DNA of 64,000 nt from Hemerocallis citrina (taxonomy: Eukaryota; Streptophyta; Magnoliopsida; Asparagales; Asphodelaceae), in contig JACEHZ010000207.1 of NCBI GenBank assembly GCA_017893485.1, positions 992,001 to 1,056,000 of the forward strand, in the 5' to 3' direction. Shown in pieces: positions 1 to 11,301 of this stretch. A program made the translations under genes and the position numbers. Every line of letters begins with the position of its first letter. Position 1 is the stretch's first letter. The notes beneath the pieces were generated by a model. That model did no database searches and had not been told where the DNA came from. It worked only from the letters and a program-made list of their open reading frames with translations.

Positions 1-330
1 ACCAGGAAGGATAGAATTAGAAACGAGCATATATGAGACATGCTAAAGGTAGCCCCTATCCAAGATAAGTTAATAAAGAATTGCCTCAGGTGATTTGGAT
101 ATGTCACACGTAGACCTAGTAGTGCCCCGTTAGAAAGAGTGATTTGATAAGTATTGAGGGTAGAGTTAGGGGTAGAGGAAGACCTAATCTAACTTAGGTG
201 AAAACGGTGAAAAAAGATATAATAGCTTGTGACCTTACAGAAGATATTGCGCTAAACCAAACAGAATGAAAAACCAAGATTCATGTAGCCGACCCCAACT
301 AGTTGGAAAAAAGGCTTTGTTGTTGTTGGT
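1..330 (+). pseudogene. RTE-type LINE, decayed 3' end
   Basis: Reading frame 1 from base 1 gives the C-terminal end of a plant non-LTR reverse transcriptase ORF, recognisable by the NEHI..DMLKVAPI.DKL and R-x-FGYVTRRP motifs. Two in-frame TGA codons interrupt it, one of them where the family has the tryptophan of RWFGHV. The sequence then runs into the family's typical 3' tail, ending in TTG repeats at 314-330. RTE-clade LINEs end in short simple repeats rather than poly(A), and this one fits. Only the tail is in the window, and it cannot encode a working protein. The family name is from memory of plant RTE tails; the stops and the TTG tail are seen directly. Confidence 0.75.
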
Positions 331-783
331 TTTGTAATTAGTTATAAAGTATAATTACTCTACCATTCTTTCATTTGGGAAATTTTATAATGATACAAAA
401 AATCTCAGATCTCCCAATTTCAAACCTTCTACTAATAATTAACAAATTTTAAAGAGAAAAAAAGGAAAAGATATAAAAACTAAAGTTACCTTCAAATTCA
501 GACATTACCACCTCTCTCTCTCCCTTCTCCATTTTTCAAAGGCAGAGAAAAAGCAAAAAAGAAAATAAAAATCTCATCCTTTTGCATTCTCAAATGGAAA
601 AGAAGATATTTTTACCTCAGTGAGTCCCAACCTAAGATCCGATTTTGATGAATGGATCCAAACCCGAACCCGTTAAGGAGATCCGATAAGCCGACGGCGG
701 CGGGTCATCGCCGATGATGCAGGTTCATATCTCTCCAAGCATGAGAAGCATCACCATCACCTCATCATCATCGTCGCCGCTGA
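331..783. other. AT-rich then GC-rich spacer, no gene seen
   Basis: 331-600 is AT-rich with a CT run near 513-527. 600-783 turns GC-rich with CATCAT/CGGCGG trinucleotide runs. On the minus strand a GT that could act as a splice donor follows CACTGAG near 617, so a decayed 5' exon of some gene is possible, but no usable ORF supports it. Confidence 0.4.
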
Positions 784-1035
784 CCACATTTGAAAGCAAT
801 GGGAGCCGAGCATGGGTGGCGAGCAGCGTACGGCGACAGTGAGGCTAACGGTGGGCTGCGACAGAGGGGAGTTTGGTGGGATTTGGAAGAGTAAGAGTCA
901 GCGGGTTTGGGAGATTTGGGAGAGGACACAGTGTTTGTTTTTTGTTTCTTTTCTTTTCTTTTGTTAATTTAAAAGTGTGGTTTGCACGTGTTAAAGTAGG
1001 TGTAAATTTTTACTTTTGTTTTCCTTTCTCTTTTT
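784..1035 (+). repeat. Direct repeat, copy 1 (about 250 bp)
   Basis: This segment recurs at 1158-1402, offset 374 bp, with scattered substitutions and small indels. Both copies start CCACATYTGAAAGCAATGGG and end in a CTTTTGTT..CCTTTC tract. Short ORFs in the two copies have different frames and lengths, so it does not look like conserved coding sequence. Origin unknown. Confidence 0.7.
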
Positions 1036-1061
1036 ATAGTGAAAGGACAGAAGGGGTAAGC

Positions 1062-1155
1062 TTATTAGTATAATATATACTTAAATAGTATAATACTCAT
1101 GATGTGGATATGTAAATACTGGTTTGTAGAGAATGAGAATACACTGTATTTAGGG
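1062..1155 (+). repeat. Copy of the tRNA-His flank lying between the two 250-bp repeats
   Basis: About 94 bp containing TAGTATAATACTCATGA-GTGGATATG matches the stretch that follows each LTR end in the downstream array (first at about 9692-9788). In the array this stretch lies between the LTR end and the tRNA-His stub. Here it stands alone, more than 8 kb to the left and outside the array. Confidence 0.7.
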
Positions 1156-1157
1156 GG

Positions 1158-1402
1158 CCACATCTGAAAGCAATGGGAGCCGAGCGTGGGTGGCGAGCAG
1201 CGTACGCGACGGCGAGGCTAATGGAGGGCTGCGATAGAGGGGAGTTTGGTGGGATTTGGAAGAGTAAGAGTCAGTGGGTTTGGGAGGTTTGGGAGAGGAA
1301 GCGGTGTTTGTTTTTTATTTTTTTCTTTTGTTTTATTAATTTAAAGGTGTGGTTTGCACGTGTTAAATTATGTGTAAATTCTTACTTTTGTTCCCCTTTC
1401 TT
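1158..1402 (+). repeat. Direct repeat, copy 2 (about 245 bp)
   Basis: Second copy of the 784-1035 segment. The two copies bracket the 94-bp fragment shared with the tRNA-His flank, so this is a compound duplication rather than a plain tandem pair. No protein function is evident. Confidence 0.7.
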
Positions 1403-1766
1403 ATAAGCCCAACTATTTAACTATTTATTCTTAAAGCCCAATTTTTATTCATTCTACATTATTTATTTATATATCTAATGTAAGCCCAATTGTTTATTAT
1501 AAGCCCAATCCCATAATTGATTTATTAAAATGTTTTGAGCCCAATCCAAGCCCATCTCCTATTAGACTCTAACCCTAAATCCAAACCCGCAATTTGTTGG
1601 ATCCAAACCCAGTACCCATCTATATTTGTACATATCAATCCTGTATACTTACCCGTATGCAATTCCTTCACACTTCCCCACTTTGCAGATTCCCGTACCT
1701 ACACGTTCCCCCACCACCTCATAACTACCCCCCCACATTCTCACCCCATTACTTTACTATTATTTT

Positions 1767-1774
1767 TATATAAA
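1767..1774 (+). promoter_or_regulatory. TATA box of the 5' LTR-like segment
   Basis: TATATAAA is followed about 30 bp later by a CT-rich stretch (1795-1850). This is the same TATA-then-pyrimidine layout as in the LTRs at 3541, 59379 and 17265. Position and context are the only evidence. Confidence 0.5.
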
Positions 1775-2505
1775 CCCCCTATCTCTCCCACTGTTCACTC
1801 TCTCTCCCGTCTCTTTCTTTCTCTCGCTCTCTCACTTTCTCTGTTTCGAACCCAACAGAGACCCCCTTCCCCCTTCGTCTTCCTCCTCACCGCCGACCTC
1901 GGTGACTCCTCCGACTGCTCGGATCTCTCAGTCGAGCGACCCCGCTCGAACTGCCCTCGCCTCCATCGCCAGTGCAACCACCATTGCTGCTCACCTTCCT
2001 CCTCATCGAGCTTCCGCTCACCACCTCGCGCCTCCGCTTGCACTCGCTCCTCCTCCTCCATCCTATCACCCCGTCCTCCGCTCGAGCCTCCCTCGAGCTC
2101 CATAGTTTTCGCCATCGCCATTGCCGTGCCGCTCTCCTCCAAGCTCCAGCCTCGATACCACCACAGTCGAGCCCTCTGCCCTCGTCGCTCCACCGCTCGT
2201 GCACCGCAAGAGTGCCATTGCTGACCGCCATTGCATGTGATCTGTCGACCCCGCCATCTCGCCGGTGCTCCCCCTTTATTATCTTCCTCACCCTGTCTTC
2301 GCCTCTCGACCCATCGACCGCTCGCCTCGCCTCTTCCCCTGTTTGCCATTGCCGAACCCCCGCATGCTAGTCATTGTCGACTCCTCCTCGCCGCAGTCGC
2401 AGCCCACTCTCGCCGCCTCTCTTTCCCTCTCTCTGTCGCATTTGGGAAGAAGGAGAACATGGTTGGTTTGTATTGGTGTTTGGTGTTGTGGAGTGGGGGA
2501 TTGGG

Positions 2506-2634
2506 TTGGGGTGTTTGCTATTTTGGAGAAGGGATTAGATTATTTTGTTGCTGTTTGGTTTGTTGGGGTGTTTGCTATTTTGGAGAAGGGATTGGATTAC
2601 TTTGTTGCTGTTTGGTTTGTTGGGGTATTTGCTG
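2506..2634 (+). repeat. 57-bp tandem repeat, about 2.3 copies
   Basis: TTGGGGTGTTTGCTA starts at 2506 and 2563, with a variant at 2620, a period of 57 bp. It is G/T-rich and nearly perfect. Because 57 is a multiple of three, both frames stay open and produce spurious protein repeats. Confidence 0.85.
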
Positions 2635-3535
2635 TTGTCTAGTTGTTGCCACGTATCTTGCACGTGCTTCGATGTCCGGAATTCTGATCCGGTTATTCTT
2701 GTATTCGGTATCATTGTCATCGGTTACAAGGCAAGTATCCCCTTGTACAAATTGTTTGTTCTCGTACAAGCTTTCTTCAAAAAATACCGCAAATATATTC
2801 ATTGACGATCCGTTACAAATTCTAATTCCTATTTATCGATTTGGGCTTGAAATCTGTTACTATACAAAATCCGTTGATCCCGTATTCCTACATGATCATA
2901 TGCATTACATGAACACGATTGATACACACATATATACTCTTAGGATTATACATGATTATGTGCATGATTGTTTTTCCCGTTATAGTAGTTCAAATACTGT
3001 TATGATATCTTGTTATTCTTGATTAAGTTTCGCATATGCTTTTGATCACAATCAAATGTTTTATAAACCCTGACATGCTCCTGCCCAGACTTATAATAAA
3101 AATTCGACCCGGTAAATGACATTATAAACTATGTGTTTTGCATCTTATGAGTTAGAACATGTTCCATGCATAATTTCTTGATATTCCCTGATCATATCTT
3201 GATATCGTTCTCGTTGCATTATGTTCATATTTGATTAAAATTAATAAAAATAAGAAGCCGGGGTATAAGAGGAAAGATTTAGTAGTGGGCAATATAAAAG
3301 AGCGTATTCGGACGGGAGCTCGTGGTTTTCCGATGCAAGTTGCAAGTTTGCAAATTACAGGTTTACATGTTCACATTACAAGTTCACACTCTACATATTC
3401 CACATTGCACGTATCTCGATACAAGATATAATTTACATATTTTTTTGAGTACGTGACCTATAGAATCCACCACTAAGTCTAAACTTTACTTGATTGCGTG
3501 TATCAAACATGTGGTATGAGACGCATGATTGCTGC

Positions 3536-3540
3536 GCTAG
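3536..3540. repeat. Target-site duplication gctag (left)
   Basis: GCTAG immediately precedes the TG end of the 3541-8978 insertion and recurs at 8979-8983. The uninterrupted sequence is preserved in the other array units (CTAGTTAGGTTAATAAA), which confirms the insertion point. Confidence 0.95.
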
Positions 3541-4139
3541 TGTAATATCCCGGACGGATATTACCTTGTATAAATTATTATTTTATTATTATTTTGTTTT
3601 TATTCCAAAATTGAAATATTTTTGGTGATTTTCACCCGGGTTGTTCATAAACATTGTCGGTGCGCATATATCGGTCTGTGCGCATCCATAGTGCATCAAA
3701 TTGGTAGCGCGATCCTCCGAATTGATAATAAAACTTATTTTATTATTATTTTTAGAATTAAACTATTTTATGAGGATTATATAAGGATTTCTTGGTATAC
3801 ACATACATATACATATACATACATTTGTATTGTACCAAATTAGTACATTATACAAAATGTGTAGTATGTACTCTTGGACATGGTACTTATCTTGTCATGA
3901 CAAACCCAATTAGATGGTTAGGGTTTTATTAAGTGGCTAAGCTAGGGTTTTGTATGCATAAGGGATTAAGAAATGATCTTCAAGAAGCCTTATCTCTTCC
4001 ACCATGCTTCCACCTCACCCTACACCATACCTCCACCTCATCCCTACCCTCCAACAAGCATGGCCGGCCTCCCCCAAACCCTAAGGGGTTTTGTGCAATT
4101 GTTGAGTGCAATTTTGCACTCTCCACCATCTCCTCCACC

Positions 4140-4147
4140 TATAAATA
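4140..4147 (+). promoter_or_regulatory. TATA box of the 5.4-kb LTR
   Basis: TATAAATA is followed by CCCCC and a C/T-rich stretch, then A/G-rich leader sequence. It lies about 600 bp inside the LTR, which matches the U3 length of the other long LTRs in the window. Confidence 0.55.
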
Positions 4148-5334
4148 CCCCCTCATTCTCCACTTGTCTCACTTTTTACGAAAACAAAGACAAAAGAAAG
4201 GAAAGGAAAAGAAAGAGAGAATCCATTCTAACTTGAGAGTTTTTCTCTTGTAGGTTTTCATAGAAGTCCTAGAAGCTTAGGGGAAGGAGAAGTACAGCTA
4301 GCAAGTCCTTCCATCAAAGAAATTTTAGGTGGGGATTTCTCCACTTTCTTTGGTTTATTGAGTTTGTTGTTTTGGTTTCTTCTTCTTCTTACCTTCCTTG
4401 TTTTGCTTCATTTTGTTCTTTTGGGGTGTTTTATTGTGATGTGGTTGTGTGTTGTTTTGTTGTATATGTTGTGGCTTAAAAGGAAATGGAATAAATAGTA
4501 GTAAAGAACAAAAAGATTGAATCTTGTAGTAGTAGTTGTTGTTTTTGTGTTATGAATTGGACTAAAATGAACATATGCATATGGACTTTGTGTATACAAC
4601 CATTTTGGGTTGTAGGACTTGACATGGACTCATACACATAAGCATATGGACCTTGTATACAACCATTTTGGGTTGTAGGACATATACTTGAACTTGGACC
4701 AAAAAGAATGCATATGTTTGGTTGAACCCAAATGGAGGACTCTTTACTTTATTTTATGGTTGTTATTTCCTTTTATAAATCTTAAGTAAAAAGATCCCAT
4801 TGTAGATGCTAATTCTAGTATGAAAAAGAAAATAGACTAATCTAAATCAGAATGATTAAAAAGATCTCTTTTATGTTTAACTAGTAATAATAAAGCTTAT
4901 GTTTTAAATAAAGTAGTATAGTAGATGTTATGTTAAATAAAGAAGTTTTAGTAGATGTTTATATGAAGTTATAGTAGATGTTATGTTTAAAATAAAGTAG
5001 TTGTAGTAGATGTTTGTGATTAAATAAAGTTGTAATAGATGTTTATGTTTGAATGAGATTGTAGTAGATGTTGTGTTTAACTAAAATTATAGTGGATGTG
5101 TATGTTTATGTTGAAGTAGTAAAGGACATTTGGTTAGGAGTATGGTGGTAACCCATGCTCCCATTATGTAGATATCCATGGTTAGATGGTTTATGTTGTA
5201 TTTATATTTTTGTAGAAAGATTGTACCTCCATGCTTAAGTATTGATAAAAGATCCATGCTTGAAGTAAGTATCATGCTTAGGGGTTGTAGGAGAATTGTG
5301 CACCATGTTAGATTAATATTCATGCTTAAGTTAG

Positions 5335-6050
5335 TAGATATCCATGCTTAGGAATGTGTAGGATTAATGTTGAATTAATCTACCATGCTTATATTGTTGT
5401 AGGATTAATGTTAAATTAATCTACCATACCTAGGATTGTTGTAGGTTAATGCTAAGTAATTATACATGCTTATATTGTTGTAGGATTAATGTTGAATTAA
5501 TCTACCATGCTTATATTGTTGTAGGATTAATGTTAAATTAATCTACCATGCCTAGGATTGTTGTAGGTTAAGTAATTATACATGCTTATATTGTTGTAGG
5601 ATTAATGTTGAATTAATCTACCATGCTTAGGAATGTTGTAGATTGATGCTAAGTACATATACATGCTTATATTGTTGTAGGATTAATGTTAAATTAATCT
5701 ACCATACCTAGGATTGTTGTAGGTTAATGCTAAGTAATTATACATGCATATATTGTTGTAGGATTAATGTTGAATTAATCTACCATGCTTATATTGTTGT
5801 AGGATTAATGTTAAATTAATCTACCATGCCTAGGATTGTTGTAGGTTAATGCTAAGTAATTATACATGCTTATATTGTCGTAGGATTAATGTTGAATTAA
5901 TCTACCATGCTTATATTGTTGTAGGATTAATGTTAAATTAATCTACCATGCTTAGGATTGTTATAGGCTAATGCTAAGTAAATATCCATGCTTATATGGT
6001 GGTAGGATTAATGTTGAATTAATCTACCATGCTTAAGAATGTTGTAGATC
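5335..6050 (+). repeat. Hairpin-bearing tandem repeats (about 40-bp subunits in 120-bp blocks)
   Basis: Subunits read TTGTAGGATTAATGTTGAAT followed by TAATCTACCATGCTTATA and alternate with a variant TTGTAGGTTAATGCTAAGTA. Three subunits make a block of roughly 120 bp, seen near 5460, 5575, 5740 and 5862. Many subunits contain the perfect inverted repeat GATTAAT/ATTAATC around a 5-nt loop. More diverged CCATGCTTAG-type copies extend on both sides, from about 5090 to 6900. Confidence 0.85.
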
Positions 6051-7224
6051 ATGCTCACCTTGTTGTAGGACAAATTGTAACATCCATGTGTAGGTGAACT
6101 AATTATCCATGCATAATGGTAGCAATTTCTATGCTTAAGTTAAAGTAATTATCCATGCTTAGTTGTAGAAATTCTATGTTTAGGTTTTATCCTTGCTAGA
6201 TTGTATAGTAGATGTTTTACTAAGTTGTCTTTATGCTTGGATCATTATAAATCAACCTACCATGCTAAGATTGTGTAAGATTAATGTTTAATTAACTACC
6301 ATGCTTAGATTAATGCTAAGTAGCCTTACCATGCTTAGAATGTTGTAGGTTTATGTTTGAAACGTATACCATGCTTAGGCTGAATATTTAAGTAGCATAC
6401 CATGTTGGATTGTTGTAGAGAAATTATATGCCATGCTTAGATTTTGTAGGGTTAATGCGTATCTACCATGCTTAGGAATGTAGCAAGATTCATGCTAATT
6501 ATATATCCATGCTTGGATTGTGATGATTAATCACGTTTAAGTAGTGGAGATCCATGCTTAAGGTGGTAGTAGAGATACATGCTTTAAGTAGTAAGCATTC
6601 ATGCTCAAGTTATAACTTATGCTTAAATTGTAGTAAAGCTTCATGTTTAGATCATAGTAATTATTCGTGCTTAAGCTTGTTATAAGTGCATGCTTAAATC
6701 GTATTCGTACTTAGGAATATTGTGGGTTGATGGTTATGTTATGTACCATGACTAGTTTTTGTAGGTTGATGCTTACAATTGAATACCATGCTTAAATTCC
6801 TATAGGTTAAGTAAATAAGAAAGAATCATGTTGTAATTGTAGTGATAACTACCTTGTTGTAGTTAATGTTAGTAAGAAGCCATACATGCTTGAAGGGTAT
6901 AGGATGGCATCCTAGTTAAATAAGAAAGCGGACGTATGTTCTAGGTTGTTCTAGTCAACTTCGAAAAGAACCCGTGGACTCTAGTTGTGTGAAGTCCTAA
7001 TTGAAATTGGACCACATCATGGGGACATTTCTCATCCGTGGGGGTAATAAGGATTAGAAAGGTCATTAGTAATAGTTAGTTCGATAAAAGTTGTTATGTC
7101 GCCTTCGGGCTTTTATTGGTAGAATACCTACCATAGACTTTTAGTAGATTCTTCTGTTGCTTCTAATAATAGAAGATCAAGTTGCTAGTAAGCACGTTTG
7201 GTTGCTTCTAGATTTGATTACCTG

Positions 7225-7440
7225 TATGGTTGTTTGCATATGGTTGTGCTCGTACGTGGCTCGACCGGCCCGTGCGTAGCTGTTGGTCTCATACACGGCT
7301 TATTTGGCTGGTATGTACGTTGTCATCTCATACGAGGTCCGTCTGGCTCGTAGGGAGTGGTTGGTTCATACGTAGCTTATTGGCTCGTATGTGGTTAGTT
7401 TACCCGTATATAGCTTATTAGCTAGTACACAGTTGTTGTG
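7225..7440 (+). repeat. Degenerate GGCTCGTACG repeats
   Basis: About seven imperfect copies of a roughly 28-bp motif (variants of GCTCGTACGTGGCTTATT) lie inside the 5.4-kb LTR. The ORF across them is a composition artefact. Confidence 0.5.
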
Positions 7441-8978
7441 CTCGTCTAGGGTGATATTATTACCCTGGGGGCTATCGACCATCAAGACATATGTTTTCTT
7501 ACCCCTAAGGAACTGTGGAGGAGTCACTCCTTGTGTACCGTCGGATCTTAACCGGTGTGGGCTGATCGAGGACCGGAGTATAGACGGAATCCAAGTTCAG
7601 GGTGGCGGCATGCATGTATGTTCGCATGGCCGGGGTCTTGGATCGATGGGCCAGGAACCGGATCCTGAGGGATTCTGGTAAGTCTAGGTTGAGCAGCCTA
7701 GTAGAGTTGTCTTGCGAAGTCTAATTTAAGGCCTAGTATGTTGTGTTTATAATATTGTCATCCCTAGGATTGTTCGAGTCAGGGACATCATTAAGGTAGT
7801 GACTTATAAAGATCATTTACTTAGACCCTTTGCCAAAAAGAGATGAGTTGGTTGTAGGGGACGCTTTACGACCAACTTGTCCCTTGAGGCAGGCCTTAGG
7901 TGGTGTTATTGAGTTGTACCTTCCCGTCAAAGGGATACGTACGGTGGCTTCTCACGAGTTGGGAGCACGGGTTGCGTATCTCACACTATTGATTCCTGAA
8001 GTGCCATGATAAGGCGGGCGAAGCTAGGGATGGATCCCGGAACTCCGTCGGGTCCTATGCCGGGGATACGAACAGACCATGGACTACGGTCTGGCTAGGG
8101 GGCAGCAGGGGGCTCTCATGTTGGCGGAAACCTCGAGGGTTCGTCTGGTTTTTGAGTGAGGTCCGGTTAGCCGGTAGTAGTGGAAAACATAGACACCACG
8201 AGCGGACTGCATTAGTGGGACATAGATACCATGAGCGTACTGCTTTGGTATTACTTGACCACGTCTGCAACCTCATCAGTCACGTTGTATCTGTCAGGAA
8301 CAAGTTGTGTACAATTAGAATTCATAACACGGGTTCAAATCCCTATATATGGAGAAACGGCTTGAGATGGGGCACATGTAGTATGGGCTGCATGTTGCTT
8401 CGGAGACTTGCTGACATTAGAATAGGAGCATCCTAGTCCTAATTAATATTGCGTTAGATTCTAGTCATAGCACTCACGAACACTTAAACTACACCGACAC
8501 AATTGCCATGGTTTCTGTATGCTGTTTAGGAGATTTGCTGCTATGTTATCAGCCCTTAAGCGTCAGTGAATACTGACGTTCCCACTTCCATAGGTACTGG
8601 ATCGCAGAAGTACAGGTGCGAGATCCAGGAGGACTCAAGGCAAGGAAAGCGAGGAGTCAGTGTCATGTTTAGTCCCGCTGTAACATGTATATAGATTATC
8701 TGTTAGTTGAGAGGTACTCAAGTGAGAGTTACCAAGTTTTGTTCTTCACTCCTTGTACTCTGATGTAAGATGTTGAAGGTTGTAATACTTAGGAATATAA
8801 AGGCATAATTGTAACACTAGTGTAATGTATTGTAGTTGTATAACATCCAGACTTGTAATACATTGGGAGTGAATAAAAAGTTTTAAATTTTTCTATTTTT
8901 CTGTGTATTGTGACTAATTGAAGAAAAGGTCTTGGCTCGTGTCTCGGTTTTCCAGTATATGGAAATCGGGGCGTTACA

Positions 8979-8983
8979 GCTAG
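8979..8983. repeat. Target-site duplication gctag (right)
   Basis: This matches 3536-3540 exactly. The interrupted unit resumes directly after it with TTAGGTTAATAAAAGACATGA, as in the other array units. Confidence 0.95.
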
Positions 8984-9888
8984 TTAGGTTAATAAAAGAC
9001 ATGAGAATAACACGTGCACTTGCATGATAATTACATGTACATGTTCCTGTTAACTTGTTTACTTGATTACTTGTTTGCATACCACTTGTTTTCATGATGT
9101 CTTATTCATGATCTAGTTTACATATTGTATTTAATCTACTACATGATTCTTGACTCCATGATCTTTTTCTTGCTTCTTGTTTCGTTTTATACTTGTCCCG
9201 TTAGCTTGTATGACTTGCGGCCCGTGACTTGCATTAACGGGCATCTTCTTGCTTCTCCTTTTGTGATAATGTACTTACAGGTCTGGATGGAGAGTTACCC
9301 GAAGATGTTGCTGATCAAGTATTTTAGTCTTGTTAATTATCATGTTACTTTAGTTCATGTTTTGTTCATGTACTCTTTATTGTATCCGGGCATATTTGAC
9401 CTGTAACTACTTTTTATTCCCAACTTTTGGTTATGTTATGGACTATGTCATAACTTTTGTTATTATATTGTGATTTTGCATGCCTGCGTGGTTTGTTTTG
9501 TTATCTTGTTGTTGAGTTACCTGTACAACTTATGAATGGTGTATTCGCATCATTCGTTGGGCCTTAGTCACGGACTCGTATTCCCGTATTTTGGAAAGCA
9601 GGGCGTGACACCCTGCTTATTATGTTACAACTTATAATGGAAAACATGAAGAAATAAAAAATTCGAAAAATTCTTGAACAAAGAATGGTTTAGCATAATA
9701 TATTGTATAGACTTATATAGTATAATACTCATGACGTGGATATGTAAATACTGGTTTGTAGTGAATGAAAATACACTATATTTATGGGCTAATTATATAC
9801 AAAAATAGATAAAACCCTTGCTTTATACTGTTACAACTTATAATGGCAAAATTGAAGTAAAAAAATAGAAAAAAAATTGTGGCTGCTG

Positions 9889-11301
9889 ACCCAGACTTTT
9901 GATCACAATCGAATGTTTTATAAACCCTGGCATGCTCCTGATCCAGACTTGTAATAGAAATTCAATCCGGTAAATGACATTATAAAGTATGTGTTTTGCA
10001 TCTCATGAGTTAGAACATGTTCCATGCATAATTTTTTGGTATTCCCTGATCATATCTTGACATCGTTCTCGTTGCATCATGTTCATATTTGATTAAAATT
10101 AATAAAAATAAGAAGTCGGGGTATAAGGGGAAAGATTTAGTAGTGGGCAATATAGAAGAGCGTACTCGGACGGGAGCTCGTGGTTTCCCGATGCAAGTTG
10201 CAAGTTTGCAAATTACAGGTTTACATGTTCACATTACAAGTTCACACTCTACATGTTCCACATTACACGTATCTCGATACATATAATTTACATGTTTTTC
10301 GAGTACGTGACCTATAGAATCCACCACTAAGTCTAAACTTTACTTGATTGCGTGTATCAAATATGTGGTATGAGACGCATGATTTCTGCACTAGTTAGGT
10401 TAATAAATGACATGAGATTAACACGTGCACTTGCATGATCTAATTACATGTACATATTCCTGTTGACTTGTTTACTTGATTACTTGTTTGCATACCACTT
10501 GTTTTCATGATGTCTTGTTCATAATCTAGTTTACATATTGTATTTCATCTACTACATGATTCTTGACTCCATGATCTTTTTCTTGCTTCTTGTTTCGTTT
10601 TATATTTGTCCCGTTAGCTTGTACTACTTACGGCACGTGATTTGCATTAACGGACATCTTCTTGTTTCTCCTTTTGTGATAATGTACTTGCAGGCCTGGA
10701 CGGAGAGTTACCCGAAGGTATTGCAGATCAAGTATTTTAGTCTTGTTAATTATCATGTTACTTTAGTTCGTATTTTATCCATGTACTCTTTATTGTATCT
10801 GGGCATATTTGACCCGTAACTACTTTTTATTCCCAGCTGTTGGTTATGTTATAGACTATGTCATAACTTTTGTTATCATATTGTGATTTTGCATGCCTCC
10901 GTGGTTTGTTTTGTTATCTTGTTGTTGAGTTACCTGTACAGCTTATGAATGGTGTATTCACATCATTCGTTGAGCCTTAGTCACAGACTTGTATTCCTGT
11001 ATTTTGGGAAGCGGGGCGTGACACCCTGCTTATTATGTAACAACTTATAATGGCAAACTTGAAGAAATAAAAAATTCGAAAAATTCTTGAACAAAAAATG
11101 GTTTAGCATAATATATTGTATAGACTTATATAGTATAATACTCATGACGTGGATATGTAAATACTGGTTTGTAGTGAATGAAAATACACTATATTTATGG
11201 GCTATTTATATGCAAAAATAGATAAAACCCTTGCTTTATACTGTTACAACTTATAATGGCAAAATTGAAGTATAAAAATAGGAAAAAAATTGTGGCTGCT
11301 G
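9889..11301 (+). repeat. Array unit B (1413 bp)
   Basis: The unit opens with the junction ACCCAGACTTTTGATCAC directly after the previous tRNA stub. About 1.13 kb of LTR follows, to GGGGCGTGACA at 11023, then about 280 bp of flank ending in the stub TGTGGCTGCTG (11291-11301). It carries small ORFs (66 and 93 codons) that recur in every unit, but these are explained by the duplication and match no known family. Confidence 0.9.

Larger units (their letters stand above)
3541..8978 (+). mobile_element. 5.4-kb solo-LTR-like insertion
   Basis: The insertion begins TGTAATATCCC and ends GGGGCGTTACA, so it has TG..CA ends and an inverted TGTAA/TTACA terminus. It is flanked by a perfect 5-bp duplication (gctag), the hallmark of LTR-retrotransposon integrase. 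I found no internal second LTR, no primer-binding site and no gag or pol homology, so the simplest reading is one very long solo LTR. A TATA box at 4140-4147 puts about 600 bp of U3 before the start site, leaving more than 4.5 kb of R-U5. A non-coding large LTR derivative is an alternative. Confidence 0.75.
1403..9610 (+). mobile_element. Plus-oriented long LTR-like element, interrupted at 3541-8978
   Basis: The segment ends GGGGCGTGACA at 9610, the kind of end seen on plant gypsy LTRs, and has a TATA box at 1767-1774. A CT-rich leader (about 1795-1850) and a C-rich tract to about 2430 follow, as in the other long LTRs of this window. No second LTR, PBS or coding region was found, so it is a solo or truncated LTR. 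Its left end is not defined: I see no TG start with the expected complement of TGACA, and 1403 is only where the upstream repeat stops. Without the nested insertion it is about 2.8 kb. The translated ORFs across the CT/C-rich part are open by composition only. Confidence 0.55.
3039..9888 (+). repeat. Array unit A (LTR end plus tRNA flank), interrupted
   Basis: The first of five tandem units starts CTTTTGATCACAATC at 3039 and ends with the tRNA-His stub TGTGGCTGCTG at 9878-9888 (the 7 bp after it are junction). Removing the 5438-bp insertion and its 5-bp target duplication leaves about 1414 bp to the start of unit B, the size of the other units. Upstream of 3039 the LTR continues without the junction seen in units B-E, so this is the founder copy. 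Confidence 0.8.

Noticed and set aside
1535..3022. ORFs of 130-260 codons on both strands
   Set aside because: Low-complexity CT/C-rich LTR leader with no codon signal and no homology, overlapped by equally long ORFs in other frames.
7230..7681. Two overlapping short ORFs inside the 5.4-kb LTR
   Set aside because: They translate degenerate GGCTCGTACG repeats and adjacent LTR sequence, with no domain.
8325..8345. B-box-like GGTTCAAATCC in the 5.4-kb LTR
   Set aside because: Single box with no A box at the right distance. Not the paired arrangement seen in the minus-strand LTRs.
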